Shown here: piece after piece, positions 36,586-45,540 of the stretch
Layout: each line of letters starts with the position of its first letter
How positions within the stretch are numbered: the first letter of the stretch is position 1
NCBI RefSeq assembly: GCF_019966545.1
Contig: NZ_JAIMIC010000005.1
Coordinates: forward strand, 248,001 to 312,000
Length of the DNA: 64,000 nucleotides
Reading direction: 5' to 3'
Origin: Heliomarina baculiformis
GTDB taxonomy: Bacteria; Pseudomonadota; Alphaproteobacteria; Rhodobacterales; Rhodobacteraceae
Notes under the pieces: model-generated
Database searches by the model: none
What the model was told of the DNA's origin: nothing
What the model saw: only the letters and a program-made list of their open reading frames with translations
Made by a program: the position numbers and the translations under genes

Positions 36586-36921
36586 TCTCATAGTCCTCAA
36601 TATCTTGTAGGTCTCAATTAGCATCGTTTCCCGCACATGACAGGACAAAAGCATCCGGTAATTGTCTATTCACATTCTCAACAGGTCATTAAAATCTCGG
36701 TCCGGCGGTGCAGCAGTGCATCATTTATCCAACAGGTTCCAAACAAAAGGCGGCATGGGCAAGAATTCGCCGAAAACCATCTCTGTATAAACTTCGCGTT
36801 ATTCCGGAGTTGGCGGATAAGAACACCTGTGCAATAAATCACTCATCATCTGGGGTGGATGACTTAAACAGGCACGTAACATCGTGCACAGGCAGACTAA
36901 CGTACGGGACATAGCAGTAAA
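36586..36921. other. Gap between the divergent L,D-transpeptidase and MepK-like genes
   Basis: 336 bases without a credible gene; AT-richer than the flanks. It must hold promoters for both genes. I see a short inverted repeat (TCATC / GATGA, around 36845-36865) but no clear -35/-10 pair or known operator. Frames of 66-68 codons here lack ribosome binding sites and protein-like composition. Confidence 0.6.
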
Positions 36922-37491
36922 ATGACTGAGGAAAACCAATCGGGGTTGACCCGACGTGCCTTGCTCGGCGCGTTCGCGGCAACCACTCTAGTAGCAGCAC
37001 CAACCTACTCCAAAGCGGCGGGATTCCTTCGTGGCGGCGGCGATATTCGCCGGGTTCGGATGTATTCGGGCCGCACCGGTGAACGTATGGATATGGTGTA
37101 CTGGATCGACGGCGACTACATCAAAGATGCATGCCGCGAAATCAACCACTTCATGCGTGACTGGCGCAACGATCAGACCGTCGGAATGGACCTGCGGACC
37201 GTGGACATCATCGCAGCAGCGCATAATCTTCTCGATGTGAACGAACCCTACATGTTGCTGTCGGGCTACCGCAGTCCCCAGACGAACGCCATGTTGCGGT
37301 CGCGGTCGCGCGGCGTTGCGAAAAATTCTCTCCACATGAAAGGTCAGGCCGCTGATCTGCGTCTTGCGTCGCGTTCGGTGAACCAAATGGCAAAAGCCGC
37401 TCTGGCCTGTCGGGCTGGCGGGGTTGGCCGTTATTCGCGGTCCAACTTTGTCCACATGGACTGTGGTACCGTTCGCAGCTGGGGCGCCTAA
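36922..37491 (+). CDS. MepK-like murein endopeptidase (YcbK, DUF882, peptidase M15 family)
   Basis: 189 residues with a twin-arginine-like export signal (LTRRALLGAFAATTLVAAP). The mature domain contains the M15 zinc-peptidase motifs: SGYRSPQTNAML, NSLHMKGQAADLRL (His and Asp ligands) and SNFVHMDCGTVRSWG (second His ligand). E. coli MepK cuts 3-3 cross-links and its gene (ycbK) is next to the L,D-transpeptidase gene ycbB; here the same pair is arranged divergently. This supports a make-and-cut role on 3-3 cross-linked peptidoglycan. The ribosome binding site is weak. Confidence 0.9.
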   Translation: MTEENQSGLTRRALLGAFAATTLVAAPTYSKAAGFLRGGGDIRRVRMYSGRTGERMDMVYWIDGDYIKDACREINHFMRDWRNDQTVGMDLRTVDIIAAAHNLLDVNEPYMLLSGYRSPQTNAMLRSRSRGVAKNSLHMKGQAADLRLASRSVNQMAKAALACRAGGVGRYSRSNFVHMDCGTVRSWGA

Positions 37492-37569
37492 GACGGCGAC
37501 TTGCTGAATTGTTCGGCAAGGGTTGTCTTGCCAGGCAAGTCCGTTTGCGCCGGGATGAGTGCGGCCGAG

Positions 37570-38007
37570 TTACGATCTTGTTAAACTAATGATCCTGCGC
37601 AGGGCTGCCTCGTAGCCCTCGGTCCCCAATCCGGCAATCACACCATCGGCGCGAAGCGACACGTAGGAATGATGCCGGAAACTTTCACGCTTATGAACAT
37701 TAGAAATGTGGACCTCGATCACCGGGCCTTCGAACGCGTTTAACGCGTCGAGAATTGCCACGGAGGTATGGGTAAACGCAGCCGGGTTGATAACGATACC
37801 GCAGGCCTTGTCCCTGGCCTCATGTATCCAATCGATAAGCTGGCCTTCGTGGTTCGACTGCCCGATGAAAATCTCGTAATTATCCGCTAAAAGACTTTTG
37901 CAATTCTGTTCGACGTCAGCAAGCGTTTCAGTCCCATAGATTTCGGGCTGACGTTTACCCAACAGGTTGAGGTTCGGGCCGTTCAGGACATAGATCAGCT
38001 TGGACAT
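37570..38007 (-). CDS. aroQ: 3-dehydroquinate dehydratase, type II
   Basis: Third step of the shikimate pathway (3-dehydroquinate to 3-dehydroshikimate). 145 residues, the usual size. It opens with the family motif [20 protein letters not shown], where the active-site Tyr is at about residue 24; [36 protein letters not shown] and the [16 protein letters not shown] loop follow, carrying the catalytic His and Arg. Single gene; the DAHP synthase gene of the same pathway lies 17 kb away. Confidence 0.97.
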   Translation of the reverse strand: MSKLIYVLNGPNLNLLGKRQPEIYGTETLADVEQNCKSLLADNYEIFIGQSNHEGQLIDWIHEARDKACGIVINPAAFTHTSVAILDALNAFEGPVIEVHISNVHKRESFRHHSYVSLRADGVIAGLGTEGYEAALRRIISLTRS

Positions 38008-38956
38008 GAAAGGTTACTTCCCAACGAATGAAACTTCCGGCGAAAACTGGCAGGAGAGAGAACAAGGTGCAAGCGCCTATACTTGCCACTGCGGCGTAAC
38101 CGAGAGCGTATGTGCTCAGAAACCCGTGGTCGGTAAGCTATCCTGAGGCGTCAGCTCAAGATACGCTGACGGCTGGACCGCCCTAGGCAAATAGATTGTC
38201 GAAGAGCATTCCGTCTTTGTGGAACACTCTGCCTTTGGCTTTGATGCGCAACCCTTCCCGAGTGAGGAGAAGAATGGCCGTAAGCCGGGTTCCCTATTAC
38301 AAAGGCTTAAGCCATTTGGTAGAGAAGTCCCGACTGCCCACGTTCTGACCTGATGTTGGAATAGCAACTATAGTCTCCTCTAGGTTTTCGATTGGCAGGT
38401 CCAAGAGGCAAGCCAGATCACCCAGCGTTTTGGCGACAGAGGAACCTCCCTGAGCATCGAGCATGCGAAAATCCGCGTTACTCCCGGCGTTGGATGCGAA
38501 CCGTATGTCGAATATTGCAAAGGCTTCGCCGCCTTTCTGAGCAAGGACTAAGGCTGCCGCTTCAGTTCAGAAGCGCCGTTCCTGTCGATCCACCTGAACG
38601 GTGTCGAGCTGGATAACGTCTCACGGTACAAGGATGACATTGAGCAGTGAGACATTTCTATGGCCACGATACGCGTTTAGAGAACGGACATCTGCGTTGA
38701 GCTTAGTTACCATGACAAAGCGTCGCCTAAGCTCCGATCATGGCCCGGGGCGAAGCTATTGCTGACCATGCGTAAATGTTTGGACACCAAATTGCGTCCG
38801 CTAAGTCAGGCGCGATGAGCAGATAAGATCAGCAGCGACGCAGAGTTTTGTGCTCCAAAGATGCACCGCTTTTTAAAGCTTTTTCTCTCGGTTTCTCATG
38901 GCTGGGCTTTGAGGCATTGCTCCGCCAGTAAGGCAGATCGTTTTAACCAACGCCGA
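38008..38956. other. 950-base region between aroQ and hflX without an intact gene
   Basis: Apart from the decayed sequence at 38183-38620, I see only short non-coding frames. It is lower in GC and less structured than the neighbours. A 24-codon frame at 38274-38348 has a fair AGGAG site but no other support. No tRNA, terminal inverted repeats or transposase remnants were found. It looks like a place where a gene was lost. Confidence 0.5.
38183..38620 (-). pseudogene. Decayed coding sequence in the aroQ-hflX gap
   Basis: On the minus strand one reading register stays protein-like from 38620 down to a stop at 38183 but is broken by TGA at 38567 and TAA-TAG at 38294-38299. Segments: DVIQLDTVQVDRQERRF; then KGGEAFAIFDIRFASNAGSN and TLGDLACLLDLPIENLEETI; then TREGLRIKAKGRVFHKDGML. 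First codon positions are G-rich, as in real genes. The complementary plus-strand register (38552-38650, ending FLSIHLNGVELDNVSRYKDD) also looks open, so the strand is not certain. I recognise no family. Confidence 0.38.
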
Positions 38957-40231
38957 TCAAAGAGCGTCGTATCTGGCCTTTTGCACATCCGACCACAGAA
39001 CCCGAATTTCGAACCCGTTCTCGGTCTGTGATTCTTCTTGAACCACGTCTTGCTCAAACAGCCACGCCCGGCGACGTCCATCCTCAAAGTTGAGATGCAA
39101 CACAGTTTCGGTTCTGGCGTTCTGTAACTGATCGGCGATCTGATCCAGAAGGTCGGAGATGCCTTCCCCGGTCAGCGCCGAAACAGCAAAGATTTTTTCA
39201 TCACGTGCGGCGCGCGCTCTCAAAGCGTCTCTTTCATCGCCGTCAAACTGATCGATCTTGTTCCACACCTCGAGCAAAGGCCGCTCAGAACTGACGCCAA
39301 GAGTGGACAAGATGGACAGAACGTCCCTTGCCTGCTCTTCGCTGCCCGGATGCGCAATATCGCGTACATGTACGATGAGATCAGCGCCGAGGACTTCTTC
39401 GAGCGTCGCCCGGAAGGCCGCGACCAGTTCCGTCGGCAGATCGGAGATAAACCCAACCGTGTCCGACAAAATGACTTCAAGGCCATTCGATAGCACGACC
39501 CTACGCATCGTCGGATCAAGCGTTGCGAAAAGCATGTCCTTGGCCATGACACTGGCGCCGGTCAAGTGATTGAAAAGCGTCGACTTTCCGGCGTTTGTGT
39601 AACCGACCAGCGCAACAATCGGGTATGGCACCTTTGCACGCGCTGCCCGGTGTAGACTGCGTGTCTTTACGACTTTGTCCAGTTGTCTCTTCAGGCGCAC
39701 CATCTGAGTATCGATGGCACGACGGTCAGCTTCGATCTGAGTTTCCCCCGGTCCGCCGACAAACCCCAGCCCACCACGCTGACGTTCGAGGTGCGTCCAC
39801 GCTCGCACCAGCCGCGTTCGTTGATAGCTGAGCGCCGCCATTTCAACTTGCAGAACGCCTTCACGTGTTCTTGCTCGATCGGAAAAAATCTCAAGGATCA
39901 ATCCTGTGCGATCAAGAATTTTCACCTTCCACTTTCGCTCAAGATTGCGCTGTTGGACTGGCGTGACGGGTCCGTCGATTAGAACCAGTTCAATCTCGTT
40001 TTCACTGAACCGCAGGCGCAGCTCTTCAATCTTTCCGGAACCGAACAGCAGACCAGCGTGCGCCTTTGGCAAAGGCACAACTTCGCTGCCGATAACTTCG
40101 AGATCGGGAAGTGCAACGGCCAAACCTACGGCTTCGTCGAGAGCAGGTTGAGCCTCTCTGCGATCGGGATCGGACTTTATATCCGGGTGCAATACCCACG
40201 CACGGGTACTGACACGATCATGCTCCATCAA
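38957..40231 (-). CDS. hflX: GTPase HflX
   Basis: Ribosome-associated GTPase that splits stalled or heat-damaged ribosomes. 424 residues. The N-terminal HflX domain (about 30-200) includes the glycine-rich linker [20 protein letters not shown]. The G domain begins near residue 210: G1 [18 protein letters not shown]2 [13 protein letters not shown]3 [13 protein letters not shown]4 [10 protein letters not shown]. Its start overlaps the hfq stop by four bases, the hfq-hflX order widely kept in Proteobacteria. Confidence 0.97.
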   Translation of the reverse strand: MMEHDRVSTRAWVLHPDIKSDPDRREAQPALDEAVGLAVALPDLEVIGSEVVPLPKAHAGLLFGSGKIEELRLRFSENEIELVLIDGPVTPVQQRNLERKWKVKILDRTGLILEIFSDRARTREGVLQVEMAALSYQRTRLVRAWTHLERQRGGLGFVGGPGETQIEADRRAIDTQMVRLKRQLDKVVKTRSLHRAARAKVPYPIVALVGYTNAGKSTLFNHLTGASVMAKDMLFATLDPTMRRVVLSNGLEVILSDTVGFISDLPTELVAAFRATLEEVLGADLIVHVRDIAHPGSEEQARDVLSILSTLGVSSERPLLEVWNKIDQFDGDERDALRARAARDEKIFAVSALTGEGISDLLDQIADQLQNARTETVLHLNFEDGRRRAWLFEQDVVQEESQTENGFEIRVLWSDVQKARYDAL

Positions 40232-40467
40232 GAGGCGTCTTCGCCCTCGTAAAGACTGATCGGCTGGGCCGGCATGATGGTTGAAATCGCATGTTTATAG
40301 ACGAGTTGCGACTGTCCATCCCGGCGCAGCAGGACACAGAAGTTGTCAAACCAAGTGATAACCCCCTGAAGTTTTACGCCATTGATCAGAAAAATCGTCA
40401 CTGGCACCTTGGTTTTGCGAACGTGGTTCAGAAATGCATCCTGAAGGTTCTGTCTGTCCGAAGCCAT
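40228..40467 (-). CDS. hfq: RNA chaperone Hfq
   Basis: Hexameric Sm-like chaperone for small RNA and mRNA pairing. I choose the ATG at 40467, giving 79 residues ([20 protein letters not shown]); the frame is open for 21 more codons upstream but Hfq begins here in relatives. The Sm1 motif is [20 protein letters not shown] and the Sm2 motif is [16 protein letters not shown], with the uridine-binding YKHA intact. The short C-terminal tail is usual for alphaproteobacteria. hflX is translationally coupled downstream; trkH ends 122 bases upstream. Confidence 0.98.
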   Translation of the reverse strand: MASDRQNLQDAFLNHVRKTKVPVTIFLINGVKLQGVITWFDNFCVLLRRDGQSQLVYKHAISTIMPAQPISLYEGEDAS

Positions 40468-40589
40468 TAAGTTAATCTCGCCCTTGTTCTTATCGCGCGC
40501 TGCGTATCGGCCCGCCCGTCGTTCGCTCAATTATGAAGGGTGCCGAAGGGAGTTTCCACCCAAAAAGTCAGTTGCTTACGAAGTCGCGC

Positions 40590-42122
40590 TCAGCGGCGCC
40601 ACAAATCCGGGGTCAGGAGCGCCACGATTGCCAGCGTTTCCAATCGACCTAGGACCATCGCCGCACAAAGCACGCCTTTTGCACCGTTATTCAAGTTGAT
40701 AAGGCTGATCGGCACGTCTGATGCACTTTGAATCAAGGGACCTGTGGTCGAAAGCGTTGCGATGCTGAGCACCAAAGCCTGTTCAAATTCGACCCCGAGC
40801 CCCGCCAAAATCACGAGAATCAGTGAGAAGGACAAAGCAAAGAGCATGAAGAAAATCCACGCAATGAAGGCGCCGTCCTTCTGGATGCGCTTGCTGCTTC
40901 CCCTTTCGCGACTGATTGAATGAGGGTGAACGAGACGTTCCATTTCGCGAAGACCGTTGAGATAGAGTGCATAAACTCTAAGCAGTTTGACGCCGCCAGC
41001 TGTCGTCGCGACACCGCCACCGACCAAGGCCAGCCCCATGAGAATCAAGCCCGGGGTTGGAAGTCCGGACCACGCTCTTGCACCTTCCCAGTTCGCCGAT
41101 TCAAACCCTGTAGTCGTGAGGTAACTCATGACGGTGAACATTGCGCCCCAGAACGCGGCAAGAGCCGAGACCGTATCTTCCCCCGCGTTGCTGTCGAACG
41201 CCCCCCACCAGTGACGCAGAAACAGCAGAACCGGCACGACCAACACGATCAACATGCCTACACGAAATTCCGGGTCACGGTCCAGACGGGCATATCCTCG
41301 AAGCACCGTATCAGCCGAAAAGGTCAATCGCGACAGAGCAAAGAACATGAACAGAAAAAGGATCATTTCGCCCGCGATGCCAGCCTGTGCACCTTCCATG
41401 CCACCGACCGGCGAAATACCCGATGTCGCCATTATGGACATTGCGTGACACAGGGCTGGCAGTGACCTTTCCCCCAAGGTGAGCAACAAAATCCATATGG
41501 CTGCCGTCAAACCAGCGTAAATCGGGGCGAGGGTCAGTGTCACCCTTACGAGACGTTGCCGGGGCTCTGCTCTCAAAACCTCGCGCTGGCCGATACCTCG
41601 GCCGGGCTCCCCTTGGGCAGTCACTTCGAATCCGCCAAGGCTGAGCGGAGCAAGGATCGCCGATGCCGCGATCCACATAAGTAGCCCTCCGAGCCAGCCG
41701 ACTTCGGCACGCCAGAGATGAACGGAAAACGGTAGACGGTCAAAGGGGCTGTTGAACATTTCCGCGCCCGTCGTCGTCAGCGCACTGACCATGTCCATGT
41801 AGGCGTCGAGGAAGCTTACCGTTCCGAGGGCATCATGCATCGGAACTGCCAGATAGATCGGGAGCAGTACAAAAGTCGCAAGCAAGGACAACAACTGGCT
41901 AATCGGGCTGTGACGGGATTCTTTCCCGCCTACGGCCAGACCGATCAAAGTGACTGCAATCAGACCAAGTAGCCCCGCGTAGAAGAAGGATCGCGATGCG
42001 GGATGATTGTCCATCACGACCGCGTGCGAGGCAGGGATGAACATTGCAATGGCTGCGATTCCCCAGATCAGCAGGAATAGAGGCAGACGCAACAGAACGT
42101 TCGGGGCGGCCTGGGTGCGCAT
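40590..42122 (-). CDS. trkH: Trk/Ktr potassium uptake protein TrkH
   Basis: Potassium channel-like membrane subunit working with TrkA. 510 residues, about 12 hydrophobic segments in four pore repeats. Selectivity-filter-like turns are seen at LTTTGAEMFNSP, MATSGISPVGG, LTTTGFESANWEG and LSTTGPLIQSA, one Thr/Ser-x-Gly per repeat. trkA is 3 bases upstream in the same operon, so uptake subunit and regulator are made together. Confidence 0.96.
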   Translation of the reverse strand: MRTQAAPNVLLRLPLFLLIWGIAAIAMFIPASHAVVMDNHPASRSFFYAGLLGLIAVTLIGLAVGGKESRHSPISQLLSLLATFVLLPIYLAVPMHDALGTVSFLDAYMDMVSALTTTGAEMFNSPFDRLPFSVHLWRAEVGWLGGLLMWIAASAILAPLSLGGFEVTAQGEPGRGIGQREVLRAEPRQRLVRVTLTLAPIYAGLTAAIWILLLTLGERSLPALCHAMSIMATSGISPVGGMEGAQAGIAGEMILFLFMFFALSRLTFSADTVLRGYARLDRDPEFRVGMLIVLVVPVLLFLRHWWGAFDSNAGEDTVSALAAFWGAMFTVMSYLTTTGFESANWEGARAWSGLPTPGLILMGLALVGGGVATTAGGVKLLRVYALYLNGLREMERLVHPHSISRERGSSKRIQKDGAFIAWIFFMLFALSFSLILVILAGLGVEFEQALVLSIATLSTTGPLIQSASDVPISLINLNNGAKGVLCAAMVLGRLETLAIVALLTPDLWRR

Positions 42123-42125
42123 CGT

Positions 42126-43502
42126 CTAGAAGAAGTCGATTGAGACCTGAAGCAGTCTCTCGACTTCGGGCACGTCCGCGGTCATGGCGAAAATCGAAAC
42201 GACATCTCCCGCCTCGATGCGGAGATTGCCAGTCGGGCGACGCAACTCGCCATCACGCAAAACGGCCCCCAATAGAACGCCCTCCGGGAAATCGATGTCC
42301 CGGATCGCCTGACCAGCCATGGGAGAGGTTGACATGACCTCGGCTTCGATGACCTCGGCTTCGGCATCTCCGATGGAATAGACCTGCCGCACGCGGCCAT
42401 GCCGAATATGTCTGAGGATTGAGCTAACCGTCGTGGCCCGCGGGTTGATATACGCATCAATACCCAATGGTCCCATCAATGGCACAAGAGTGGGGTCGTT
42501 GATCAATGCGATGACGAACGGACACCCTTCGGCTTTGGCGCGCACAGCAGCAAGCATGTTGGTTCGGTCGTCGTCGGTAATGGCCAACATAGCATCGGCC
42601 CTCGAGATCCCGGCTTCGCTTAGCAATGCCCGGTCCATGCCATCGCCGTGCAAAACGATAGTCCGTTCCAAGGATTCGGCCGCGCGTTCAGCATTTGCGC
42701 GGTTCTTCTCAATCATCTTGGCGCGTACGCGACCTTGCCTGTCCTCCATCGCACGCGCGACAGTAAGCCCGACGTTACCGCCTCCTACAATCACGATACG
42801 ATCTTGTTTCTTCTGACTCTTGCCGAACACTTCCAGAGTACGAGAGACATCGTCTACCTGGGCGAAGACATAGCATTCATCCCCCACAAACAGCTGATCA
42901 TTCGGCTCGGGTGCAAAGAGCCGCTTGTCACGGCGAATGCCGACGACAATGGCGCGCAGGGTTGAGAAAAGGTCGGTCAACTGACGCAGCGGTGTGTTGA
43001 CGACCGGGCAATCCTCCTGAATCGAAATCCCGAGAAGCTGCGCCTTTCCGTCCATAAAGGTTTCGGTATCAAACGCAGCCGGTGCTGACAGTCGTTGCAT
43101 CGCGGCGGCCGCGACTTCGCGTTCCGGCGAAATCACGACATCAATGGGCAGGTGGTCCCGCCGGTATAGATCGGAATAGATGGCTGTGAGATAGGATTGC
43201 GCCCGAAGCCGAGCGATCTTTCGGTTTATTGAAAACACCGAATGAGCAACCTGGCAGGTCACCATGTTGACTTCGTCAGAGTGAGTTGCCGCAATAATCA
43301 TGTCGGCATCCCGCGCCCCTGCCCGTTCAAGGACATCCGGGTAGCTAGCAAAGCCTGCGATGCCCTGAACATCAAGCGTGTCGGTCGCTCTTCGGACCAG
43401 ATCCGGGTTATTGTCTACAACGGTAACATCGTTGCGCTCGCCCGAGAGGTGGCGCGCAATCTGCCAGCCAACCTGCCCTGCCCCGCATATGATGACTTTC
43501 AT
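42126..43502 (-). CDS. trkA: Trk potassium transport regulator TrkA
   Basis: Peripheral NAD(H)-binding regulator of TrkH. 458 residues in two RCK halves: the first Rossmann motif is IICGAGQVGWQIARHLSGE at the N-terminus, the second is IVIVGGGNVGLTVARAMEDR near residue 235. Each half is followed by a TrkA-C domain (about 140-220 and 375-458). It sits between ntrX and trkH as in many alphaproteobacteria, though here an opposite-strand lipoprotein gene separates it from ntrX. Confidence 0.97.
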   Translation of the reverse strand: MKVIICGAGQVGWQIARHLSGERNDVTVVDNNPDLVRRATDTLDVQGIAGFASYPDVLERAGARDADMIIAATHSDEVNMVTCQVAHSVFSINRKIARLRAQSYLTAIYSDLYRRDHLPIDVVISPEREVAAAAMQRLSAPAAFDTETFMDGKAQLLGISIQEDCPVVNTPLRQLTDLFSTLRAIVVGIRRDKRLFAPEPNDQLFVGDECYVFAQVDDVSRTLEVFGKSQKKQDRIVIVGGGNVGLTVARAMEDRQGRVRAKMIEKNRANAERAAESLERTIVLHGDGMDRALLSEAGISRADAMLAITDDDRTNMLAAVRAKAEGCPFVIALINDPTLVPLMGPLGIDAYINPRATTVSSILRHIRHGRVRQVYSIGDAEAEVIEAEVMSTSPMAGQAIRDIDFPEGVLLGAVLRDGELRRPTGNLRIEAGDVVSIFAMTADVPEVERLLQVSIDFF

Positions 43503-43610
43503 ACCCTATCGCCCTTTGGCCCGGTCAGTCACAGAAACCTTTGCATGACAGAAGGTCCAAACACGGTCAATTCAATTGTCACACATGAATTTGAGAGGCA
43601 TTATAGACAC

Positions 43611-44096
43611 ATGAAGAATGTGCTCAAAGTGGTAGCTGCCTGTGCAGTGTTATCGGGATGCGGTCCTGTTTCAATGTATTACCAACCGGGCGTGGCCGTT
43701 TCACGGTTGGATACGGATCACACGAATTGCGAGGTTTCCGCCCTTCGCGATGCCCCGGTTGCCAATCAGATCCGGCGTGATCCGCCGATATTCATTCCGT
43801 CCAGAAGTTACTGCAACTCGGCAGGCAGTTGTTACACACGGCCTGGCTATTGGGTGCGTGGTGATATCTATACAGTCGATGTGAACGCAGGACTTCGGCA
43901 ACGAGTTCTGGATCAATGTATGCAACGGAAGGGCTACCAGCAGGTCAGCATTCCCCGCTGCTCGCAGGCGGTTCAGAATGCTACACCTCCGGCTGCCACA
44001 AGGAGCCTGCCCGCCTTGACCGAGGCCAGTTGCATGATCCGGTACAATGACGATCAGTTTCAGATCGTCACGCCCATATCCTCTCGGCAGGAATAG
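43611..44096 (+). CDS. Small outer-membrane-type lipoprotein of unknown function
   Basis: 161 residues. The lipoprotein signal MKNVLKVVAACAVLSGCGPV has the lipobox LSGC with Cys17 as the first mature residue. Ser-Met after the Cys gives no inner-membrane retention Asp. The rest contains several Cys (SYCNSAGSCYTRPGYWVRGD, DQCMQRKGYQQVSIPRC), probably disulfide bonded, and a short C-terminal part. I do not recognise a family. It lies opposite to its neighbours between ntrX (9 bases away, convergent) and trkA (divergent), interrupting an otherwise conserved block. The ribosome binding site is distant and weak. Confidence 0.8.
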   Translation: MKNVLKVVAACAVLSGCGPVSMYYQPGVAVSRLDTDHTNCEVSALRDAPVANQIRRDPPIFIPSRSYCNSAGSCYTRPGYWVRGDIYTVDVNAGLRQRVLDQCMQRKGYQQVSIPRCSQAVQNATPPAATRSLPALTEASCMIRYNDDQFQIVTPISSRQE

Positions 44097-44105
44097 GTGA
44101 GGCTG

Positions 44106-45521
44106 CTATTCAGCAGCCTCAACACTGTTTTCATCGACGTGAGCGAAACGCGCCCCGGACTTGTTCGACGTGACCACGCCCAGCGACTTCAGTTTTCTGT
44201 GTAACGCACTCCGTTCCATGCCAACGAACGACGCGGTTCGACTGATGTTTCCACCGAACCGGTTAATCTGAGTCAGTAGATATTCACGTTCGAAAGCTTC
44301 CCTCGCTTCACGCAATGGCAGGGTGGCGAGAGAGCCTGAAAGCACAACGCGCCCTTCGTCATCACCTTTTTCCTCTTCGCTGGGCAGCTCGCGCGCTTCG
44401 ATCGGACCACTGCCTTCGCCGAGGATCAAGACGCGTTCAATCAGGTTTTTGAGCTGCCGCACATTGCCCGGCCACGTCATCGTCTGCATTAGCGCAACCG
44501 ACTCTTCAGTCAGAGGTCGTAACGGCAAGCCCTGTGTCGCGTTGCAATTTGCAATAAAGTGCTCAGCCAATACAGGGATGTCTTCGCGTCGCTCTGCCAG
44601 TGAAGGGACCGCTATCGGAACAACATTCAGACGATGATACAATTCCTGCCGGAACCGGCCCGCCTGAATTTCGGCTTCCAGATCCTTGTTCGTGCTCGAA
44701 ATCACGCGAAGGTCTACGCGCACCTTGTCCGAGCCGCCCACGCGCTGAAACTGTTGTTCTACCAGAACCCGAAGGATCTTTGACTGAGTCCCAACAGGCA
44801 TGTCGCTAACTTCGTCGAAATATACCACCCCGCCGTGCGCTTCCTCGAGCAAGCCGGGTTCGATGCCGCGCTCGGGCGTCTCGCGACCGAAAAGAACTTC
44901 CTCCACGCGATCAGGTTCAACGCCTGCACAGTTAACCGTGACAAACGGGCCGTTCGCGCGGTTTGATTGCGCGTGAACGTACCGTGCGGCGATTTCCTTG
45001 CCCGCCCCGGCAGGACCGGTCAACATCACCCGCCCGTTCGATTTTGTGACCTTGTCCAACTGGCTGATCAATGTCCGGAAAGCCGCGCTTTGACCGATCA
45101 TTTCGGCGTTGGTCACTTCGCGACGTTTCAGCGAACTGTTTTCGCGCCGGAGACGCGAGGCTTCCATTGCCCGACGGATGACGACCATCAACTGATCGAT
45201 GTTGAAAGGCTTTTCGATAAAGTCGTAAGCGCCCTGCTTGATGGCGGCGACCGCAATTTCGATATTGCCGTGCCCGGAGATGATTACCACGGGCACGTCC
45301 GGATTGTCCCGTTTGACGGTCTTGAGAATATCGATCCCGTCCATGCGGCTGTCTTTCAGCCAGATATCGAGGATGAGAAGTGCGGGCGGTTCTGTATTGA
45401 TCGCGTTCATACAGTCGTCGGAGTTGCCTGCCAGACGCGTCACGTATCCTTCGTCTTCTAGAATATCCGACACCAGTTCGCGAATATCGCGCTCGTCGTC
45501 AACAATCAGAATATCTGTCAT
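44106..45521 (-). CDS. ntrX: Response regulator NtrX, lacking the GAFTGA loop
   Basis: Response regulator of the NtrYX system, linked to nitrogen, redox and cell-envelope control. 471 residues: receiver (1-120) with phospho-acceptor Asp52 in LLILDIWLKD, AAA+ domain (about 140-375) with Walker A GPAGAGKE and Walker B GGVVYFDEVSD, and a Fis-type helix-turn-helix at the C-terminus (GGNISRTASFVGMERSALHR). Where sigma-54 activators have ELFGHEKGAFTGA this protein reads EVLFGRETPERGIEPGLL, so the sigma-54 contact loop is missing. It follows ntrY by 19 bases. Confidence 0.96.
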   Translation of the reverse strand: MTDILIVDDERDIRELVSDILEDEGYVTRLAGNSDDCMNAINTEPPALLILDIWLKDSRMDGIDILKTVKRDNPDVPVVIISGHGNIEIAVAAIKQGAYDFIEKPFNIDQLMVVIRRAMEASRLRRENSSLKRREVTNAEMIGQSAAFRTLISQLDKVTKSNGRVMLTGPAGAGKEIAARYVHAQSNRANGPFVTVNCAGVEPDRVEEVLFGRETPERGIEPGLLEEAHGGVVYFDEVSDMPVGTQSKILRVLVEQQFQRVGGSDKVRVDLRVISSTNKDLEAEIQAGRFRQELYHRLNVVPIAVPSLAERREDIPVLAEHFIANCNATQGLPLRPLTEESVALMQTMTWPGNVRQLKNLIERVLILGEGSGPIEARELPSEEEKGDDEGRVVLSGSLATLPLREAREAFEREYLLTQINRFGGNISRTASFVGMERSALHRKLKSLGVVTSNKSGARFAHVDENSVEAAE

Positions 45522-45540
45522 GTCATTCCTGCTTCTTTTT

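Noticed and set aside
38116-38367. 83-codon minus-strand frame in the aroQ-hflX gap
   Set aside because: Ser/Pro/Cys-rich product with no start signal; a different register gives a more protein-like reading, reported as the decayed gene.
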